Origin: Tardiphaga sp051811025
GTDB taxonomy: Bacteria > Pseudomonadota > Alphaproteobacteria > Rhizobiales > Xanthobacteraceae
Length of the DNA: 64,000 nucleotides
NCBI RefSeq assembly: GCF_051811025.1
Contig: NZ_JBPWQE010000001.1
Location: forward strand, 2,542,001 to 2,606,000
Direction of reading: 5' to 3'
Positions 60,041 through 64,000 of the stretch are shown here, one piece after another; position 1 is the stretch's first letter; every line of letters starts with the position of its first letter. The translations under genes and the position numbers were made by a program. The notes under the pieces are model-generated. The model did no database searches, was not told the origin of the DNA, and saw only the letters and a list, made by a program, of their open reading frames with translations.

Positions 60041-61363
60041 ATGGTCGCACCCCTCAAAGTGGGTATCGCGGGACTCGGCACCGTTGGTGCCGAAGTCGTC
60101 CGTCTCATCGAACAGCAGAACTCGATTTTGGCCGCGCGCTGCGGTCGTGGCGTCAAGGTGGTTGCTGTCACCGCGCGCTCCAAGATCAAGAAGCGCGGCG
60201 TCGATCTGCGCGGCATCGACTGGATGAAGGATCCGCTGGCGGTTGCTCAGCATCCGGATGTCGAGTGCTTCGTCGAATTGATGGGCGGTGTCGGTGATCC
60301 CGCTCTGTCATCGATCGAGGCGGCGCTCGGCGCCGGCAAGTCGGTCGTAACCGCGAACAAGGCACTGATCGCCAAGCATGGTCTGAAGCTCGCGGCATCG
60401 GCTGAGAAGCACGGCGGCGCGCTGAATTATGAGGCCGCCGTCGCGGGCGCCATTCCGATCATCAAGACGATCCGCGAAGGTCTCGCCGGCACCGATATCA
60501 ATCGCGTCTACGGTATTCTCAACGGCACCTGCAACTACATCCTGTCCCGGATGGAGCTGGAGGGCCTGTCCTTCGAGGAATGCCTTAAAGACGCGCAGCG
60601 GCTTGGCTACGCCGAAGCCGAGCCGTCCTTCGACGTCGATGGCCACGACACCGCGCAGAAGCTGGCCATTCTCGCCAGCCTCGCATTCGGGACCAAGGTC
60701 GCGCAGAGCGCTGTTTCGGTCGAGGGCATTTCGTCCATCGCGGCTGAAGATCTGCGCGCCGCTGCAGAACTCGGCTATCGCGTGAAGCTGCTGGGCGTCG
60801 CCATGCGCACCGCGACCGGCATCGAACAGCGCGTGCATCCAACCATGGTGCCGCTGTCGTCCTCCATTGCGCAGGTCATGGGCGTCACCAACGCTGTCAC
60901 CGTCGACGGTGCCGGCATCGCGCCGATTACGCTGGTCGGTCCGGGCGCTGGCGGCGCTGCGACGGCGTCTGCTGTTCTCGCTGATATCGCCGACGTCGCA
61001 CGTAACGTGCGCACGTTGCCGTTCGGGCGACCAGTTGCGAAACTCAAGACCACCACCAAGGCGCCGATGGAGCGCCATGAAGGTGGTTATTATATCCGCC
61101 TGATGGCGCGCGATCTCGCCGGCACAGCTGCGCGCATCGCGACCCGTCTGGCCGAGCAGAAGATCTCGCTGGAGTCGATCGTGCAGCGCCATCCGAATGG
61201 CGGCATCGAGCCGGTCGGCAAGAGCACGAAATCGTCACCTGTGCCTGTTATCCTGATCACCTATGCGACCGCTGAAGACGCGATGCGCCGCGCCCTCCAG
61301 GCCGTACAGAGCGACAAGGTGATATCGGGCAAGCCGCAAGTTATCCGGATCGAGAAGAACTAA
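60041..61363 (+). CDS. hom: Homoserine dehydrogenase
   Basis: 440 residues. NAD(P)-binding GIAGLGTVGAEVV at the N terminus; VVTANKALIAKHG, NYEAAVAGAIPIIKTIREG, NGTCNYILSRM, GYAEAEPSFDVDGHDTAQKLAIL (key part EPSFDVDGHDTAQKL) are the family signature; a C-terminal ACT domain starts about residue 350 (GGYYIRLMARDLAGTAARIA, then RLAEQKISLESIVQR) and probably binds threonine for feedback inhibition. It reduces aspartate semialdehyde to homoserine for threonine and methionine. The start has only a weak ribosome-binding site. Confidence 0.98.
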   Translation: MVAPLKVGIAGLGTVGAEVVRLIEQQNSILAARCGRGVKVVAVTARSKIKKRGVDLRGIDWMKDPLAVAQHPDVECFVELMGGVGDPALSSIEAALGAGKSVVTANKALIAKHGLKLAASAEKHGGALNYEAAVAGAIPIIKTIREGLAGTDINRVYGILNGTCNYILSRMELEGLSFEECLKDAQRLGYAEAEPSFDVDGHDTAQKLAILASLAFGTKVAQSAVSVEGISSIAAEDLRAAAELGYRVKLLGVAMRTATGIEQRVHPTMVPLSSSIAQVMGVTNAVTVDGAGIAPITLVGPGAGGAATASAVLADIADVARNVRTLPFGRPVAKLKTTTKAPMERHEGGYYIRLMARDLAGTAARIATRLAEQKISLESIVQRHPNGGIEPVGKSTKSSPVPVILITYATAEDAMRRALQAVQSDKVISGKPQVIRIEKN

Positions 61364-61437
61364 ATCCACGCGTTGAGAGTTGTATGGGATCATCGATCCC
61401 TAGGGGTCGTCAGACCCGCCGTAGAAGGAGCCCGCCC

Positions 61438-62436
61438 ATGTCGACCCATATTACCGTCCCACCGCAGCAACTGCTCGAGCGCATTCTGACGCTGGAGATC
61501 GTTCGCGTGACCGAGCGCGCGGCAGTGTCGGCTGCGCGGCTGCGTGGTCATGGGCAGGAAAAGGCGGCGGATCAGGCAGCGGTCGATGCGATGCGCCGCG
61601 AACTCAACAAGATGCCGATCGATGGCACCATCGTGATCGGCGAGGGCGAGCGCGACGAAGCGCCGATGCTCTATATCGGCGAAAAGGTCGGCATCAATGC
61701 GGGCCCCAAGGTCGATATTGCCGTCGATCCGCTCGAAGGCACGACGCTGTGCGCCAAGGACATGCCGGGCTCGATCGCCACCATGGCGATGGCCGACGGC
61801 GGCACGCTGCTGCACGCGCCCGACGTCTATATGGACAAGATCGCAATTGGTCCGGGCTACGCCAAGAACGTGATCGACATCGACGCATCGCCGGAAGAGA
61901 ACATCAAGCGCCTCGCCAAGGCCAAGGGCGTACCGGTGTCGGCGATCACAGCCCTCGTGCTTGAGCGGCCGCGGCACGAAGCATTGATTGCAGCGATCCG
62001 CTCGACCGGGGCGGCGCTGCGTCTCATTCCGGACGGCGACGTCGCCGGCGTCATCCACACCACCGATCCCGCCAAATCCGGCATCGACATCTATCTCGGC
62101 ATTGGCGGAGCACCGGAAGGCGTGCTGGCAGCTGCAGCACTGCGCTGCATCGGTGGCCAGATGCAGACTCGCCTGATCCTCGATACCGACGAGAAGCGCG
62201 AGCGTGCGGCGAAGATGGGCGTCACCGATCCGAAGATGATCTATGGCATCGAGGACATGGCGAAGGGCGACTGCCTGTTTGCCGCCACCGGCGTCACCGA
62301 CGGCGCATTGCTGTCGGGCGTCAAGTTCCGCGGCGACGTCATCGAGACCGAGACCATCGTGATGCGTTCGGTCACAGGCACCGTGCGCATCATCAAGGGC
62401 GAGCATCGCCAGCTCGAAAAATTCCACCTGGATTGA
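61438..62436 (+). CDS. glpX: Class II fructose-1,6-bisphosphatase
   Basis: 332 residues from the ATG at 61438 (MSTHITVPPQQLLERIL), preceded by AGAAGGAGCCCGCCC. Signatures of the GlpX family: ERAAVSAARLRGHGQEKAAD, TIVIGEGERDEAPMLYIGE (key part GEGERDEAPML), VDPLEGTTLCA (metal site), GGAPEGVLAAAALRCIGGQMQ, and ATGVTDGALLSGVKF. It removes the C1 phosphate in gluconeogenesis or the Calvin cycle. It follows hom after 74 bases; the hom-glpX-recJ order is common in this family of bacteria, though two genes are inserted here before recJ. Confidence 0.97.
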   Translation: MSTHITVPPQQLLERILTLEIVRVTERAAVSAARLRGHGQEKAADQAAVDAMRRELNKMPIDGTIVIGEGERDEAPMLYIGEKVGINAGPKVDIAVDPLEGTTLCAKDMPGSIATMAMADGGTLLHAPDVYMDKIAIGPGYAKNVIDIDASPEENIKRLAKAKGVPVSAITALVLERPRHEALIAAIRSTGAALRLIPDGDVAGVIHTTDPAKSGIDIYLGIGGAPEGVLAAAALRCIGGQMQTRLILDTDEKRERAAKMGVTDPKMIYGIEDMAKGDCLFAATGVTDGALLSGVKFRGDVIETETIVMRSVTGTVRIIKGEHRQLEKFHLD

Positions 62437-62446
62437 GTTCGGTCAC

Positions 62447-62899
62447 ATGGCGAAGGCGAATGTTGAGATCCGCCCGGTTGGCCCCGACGAACGGGCCGCC
62501 TGGGAGCCGCTGTGGCAGGGCTATCTGACCTTTTACAAGGCGACGCTGCCACAGGTCGCGACGGACACGGCGTGGAAGCGTTTCCATGACGCAAACGAGC
62601 AGATGTTCCTGCTCGGCGCCTATGTGGATGGCAAGCTCACCGGCATCGTGCAGTTCCTGTATCACCGCTCATCCTGGACGCCGGGCAACTACTGCTATCT
62701 GCAGGATCTGTTCGTCGACAACGGCGCGCGGGGACTTGGCGTCGGTCGCGCTTTGATCGAAGCTGTCTACGCAAAGGCCAAGGCGGACGGCTGCAGCCGT
62801 GTGCACTGGCTGACGCAGAACGAGAATGTGCAGGCCAGAATTCTCTACGATCAGGTCGCGGACAATTCCGGATTTATGCAATACCGGAAGATACTCTAA
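62447..62899 (+). CDS. GNAT family N-acetyltransferase
   Basis: 150 residues, beginning 10 bases after the glpX stop, so probably co-transcribed. The GNAT acetyl-CoA-binding motif appears as LQDLFVDNGARGLGVGRALIEAVYAKAK (key part RGLGVGRALIE), with the following HWLTQNENVQARILYDQVA (N-x-x-A-x-x-L-Y) as motif B. The acceptor amine or amino acid is unknown. No signal peptide; cytoplasmic. A hairpin follows. Confidence 0.93.
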   Translation: MAKANVEIRPVGPDERAAWEPLWQGYLTFYKATLPQVATDTAWKRFHDANEQMFLLGAYVDGKLTGIVQFLYHRSSWTPGNYCYLQDLFVDNGARGLGVGRALIEAVYAKAKADGCSRVHWLTQNENVQARILYDQVADNSGFMQYRKIL

Positions 62900-62907
62900 C
62901 TAAAGGC

Positions 62908-62937
62908 AATCCGAGCGCGCCAACATGCGCTCGGATT
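62908..62937 (+). terminator. Hairpin after the GNAT gene
   Basis: AATCCGAGCGC (62908-62918) and GCGCTCGGATT (62927-62937) form a perfect 11-bp stem, nine bases past the stop codon. The tail AATCG lacks a T run beyond the TT of the stem, so strength is moderate. Confidence 0.6.
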
Positions 62938-62978
62938 AATCGAACTAAAAACCAAGAAAACAAAATGGGGATGAGACC

Positions 62979-63698
62979 ATGAGCGAGACCGATAACGTCA
63001 AGGCTCTGGTGTTCGACGTGTTCGGCACCGTGGTTGACTGGCGTTCCAGCCTGATTGCTGACTGTACCGCGTTCGGCAAAGCGCGCGGCATGACCGCGGA
63101 CTGGACTGCGCTCGTCGACGCCTGGCGGCAGGCCTACATGCCGTCGATGGACGTGGTGCGTCATCATCCCGAGCGCGGTTTCGTCAAGCTCGATACGCTG
63201 CATCGGCAGTCGCTCGATGTGCTGGTCGCCAAATTCGGCATCAACGGGCTCTCGGACAACGATCTGCATTACATGACACTGGGCTGGCACCGGCTGCATC
63301 CGTGGGTGGACTCGGTCAGCGGTCTGACGCGCCTGAAGACCAAATACGTCATCAGCCCGTTGTCGAACGGCAATGTAGCGCTGCTGACCAACATGGCGAA
63401 ATTCGCTGGCCTGCCATGGGACCTGATCATGAGCGCGGAACTGTTCGAACACTACAAGCCCGATCCGCAGGCCTATCTCGGCGCGGCCGCACTGCTCAAT
63501 CTGAAGCCTGCCGAAGTCATGATGGTTGCGGCGCATAACAACGATCTCGACGCTGCGCAGAAGCTCGGTCTCAAGACCGCCTTCGTGCCGCGCGTCACTG
63601 AATATGGTCCGCACCAGAACCGCGATTTCAAGGCCGATGGCGCGTGGGACGTGGTAGCGGATGATTTCAATGATCTGGCGAAGCGGATGGGCTGCTGA
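62979..63698 (+). CDS. Haloacid dehalogenase type II (HAD superfamily)
   Basis: 239 residues. Motif I is ALVFDVFGTVVDWRSSL with the nucleophilic Asp; ISPLSNGNVALLTNMAKFAGLPWD contains motif II (S-N-G); the conserved Lys is in EHYKPDPQAYLG; motif III is MMVAAHNNDLDAAQKLGLKTAFV, key part AAHNNDLDAA. The pattern is that of (S)-2-haloacid dehalogenases, which replace halogen with hydroxyl, though many relatives act on phosphates. The ribosome-binding site is GGGGATGAGACC, directly before 62979. It precedes recJ by 47 bases. Confidence 0.93.
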   Translation: MSETDNVKALVFDVFGTVVDWRSSLIADCTAFGKARGMTADWTALVDAWRQAYMPSMDVVRHHPERGFVKLDTLHRQSLDVLVAKFGINGLSDNDLHYMTLGWHRLHPWVDSVSGLTRLKTKYVISPLSNGNVALLTNMAKFAGLPWDLIMSAELFEHYKPDPQAYLGAAALLNLKPAEVMMVAAHNNDLDAAQKLGLKTAFVPRVTEYGPHQNRDFKADGAWDVVADDFNDLAKRMGC

Positions 63699-63745
63699 CG
63701 GCCTGAGATTTGCCGAAAGCGGCTGCGCGGCCTATTGCTGATCCC

Positions 63746-64000
63746 ATGACGCCACCGACCATCATTCCCGTCGAATCCCAGCAGGCCTTTCTCGGCGTCA
63801 CCGAATCCGCCACCGGGCGGATCTGGCGCGACCGGGTGGACCAGCGCGGCGCGGCGCGGGCGCTGGCCATGGTGCAGCGTTATCAATTGCCGGAGATGCT
63901 GGCGCGGCTGCTGGCCGGGCGCGGCGTCGAGCTCGATGCGGTCGAGGACTTTCTCGATCCCACCATCCGCAAGCTGATGCCGGACCCGTTCACCATCACG
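63746..64000 (+). CDS. recJ: Single-stranded-DNA-specific exonuclease RecJ (3' end outside window)
   Basis: The first 85 codons of a frame that runs off the right edge. The translation reads AFLGVTESATGRIWRDR, then LAMVQRYQLPEMLARLLAGRGV and FLDPTIRKLMPDPF, which is the typical N-terminal segment of alphaproteobacterial RecJ ahead of the DHH phosphoesterase domain. RecJ degrades single strands 5' to 3' in recombination and mismatch repair. No Shine-Dalgarno sequence is obvious before the ATG. The catalytic motifs lie outside the window, so the call rests on the lead segment and on the hom-glpX-recJ gene order. Confidence 0.85.
   Translation, partial: MTPPTIIPVESQQAFLGVTESATGRIWRDRVDQRGAARALAMVQRYQLPEMLARLLAGRGVELDAVEDFLDPTIRKLMPDPFTIT

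Overview
The window is a chromosomal segment of an alphaproteobacterium of the order Hyphomicrobiales, most likely in the Bradyrhizobium/Rhodopseudomonas/Afipia/Tardiphaga group (Nitrobacteraceae). Reasons: high GC; a complete SUF operon in the alphaproteobacterial order; a eukaryotic-type glutamine synthetase II with a DUF2735 partner; a porin of the Rhizobiales type; a class I PHA synthase; and intergenic palindromic repeats of a kind familiar from these genomes. The assignment rests on gene content, not on a search. No rRNA, tRNA, CRISPR array, prophage or insertion sequence was recognised.

Layout. 1-1826: end of a fumarylacetoacetate hydrolase-family gene and a Bug-type (TTT) binding protein. 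1846-6471 (minus): NodU/CmcH-type carbamoyltransferase, membrane-anchored M23 peptidase, one-Cys peroxiredoxin with a histone-H1-like tail, and a small basic protein. 6688-10416: a very large AsmA-like/DUF3971 protein. 10462-20382, accessory in character: an IclR regulator divergent from an orphan ABC binding protein, an SDR, three tandem chemoreceptors of identical length, and an MFS transporter. 20468-22985: tyrS and anmK, divergent. 23295-25573: porin and a small alpha/beta hydrolase. 25893-33006: cysteine desulfurase, sufB, sufC, sufD, sufS, DUF59 (SufT-like), SufA/IscA. 33183-39697: TfoX-like protein, diguanylate cyclase, DEAD-box helicase, MFS transporter with a TetR regulator, small exported protein. 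39928-44694: caspase-like protease with an overlapping NTF2-like gene, FAD monooxygenase, two paralogous SDRs. 44785-50733: small membrane proteins, parE, DedA, two tandem Tat-exported metallo-beta-lactamase-fold proteins. 50958-52699: PaiB-like gene overlapping argC. 52883-55676: nitrogen module of glnII (sigma-54 promoter), DUF2735 and glutaminase. 55701-58650: MAPEG protein, phaC, lipoprotein. 58744-64000: aminotransferase, hom, glpX, GNAT, HAD, and the start of recJ.

Working together: the SUF genes form one iron-sulfur assembly unit with 4-base overlaps sufD/sufS/sufT. glnII, DUF2735 and glsA put glutamine synthesis and hydrolysis side by side. The aminotransferase and hom serve aspartate-family amino acid synthesis. 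The chemoreceptors, binding proteins and MFS transporters suggest a nutrient-foraging soil or freshwater organism.

Most notable points: the triplicated chemoreceptor array carrying its own promoter-like element and terminator in each copy; an IclR-type 15-bp operator in front of the orphan binding protein; a GG-N10-GC sigma-54 promoter ahead of glnII; histone-like tails on two unrelated proteins; an orphan carbamoyltransferase; and a caspase-like/NTF2-like overlapping pair. I did not find a clearly new multi-gene system such as a defence island.
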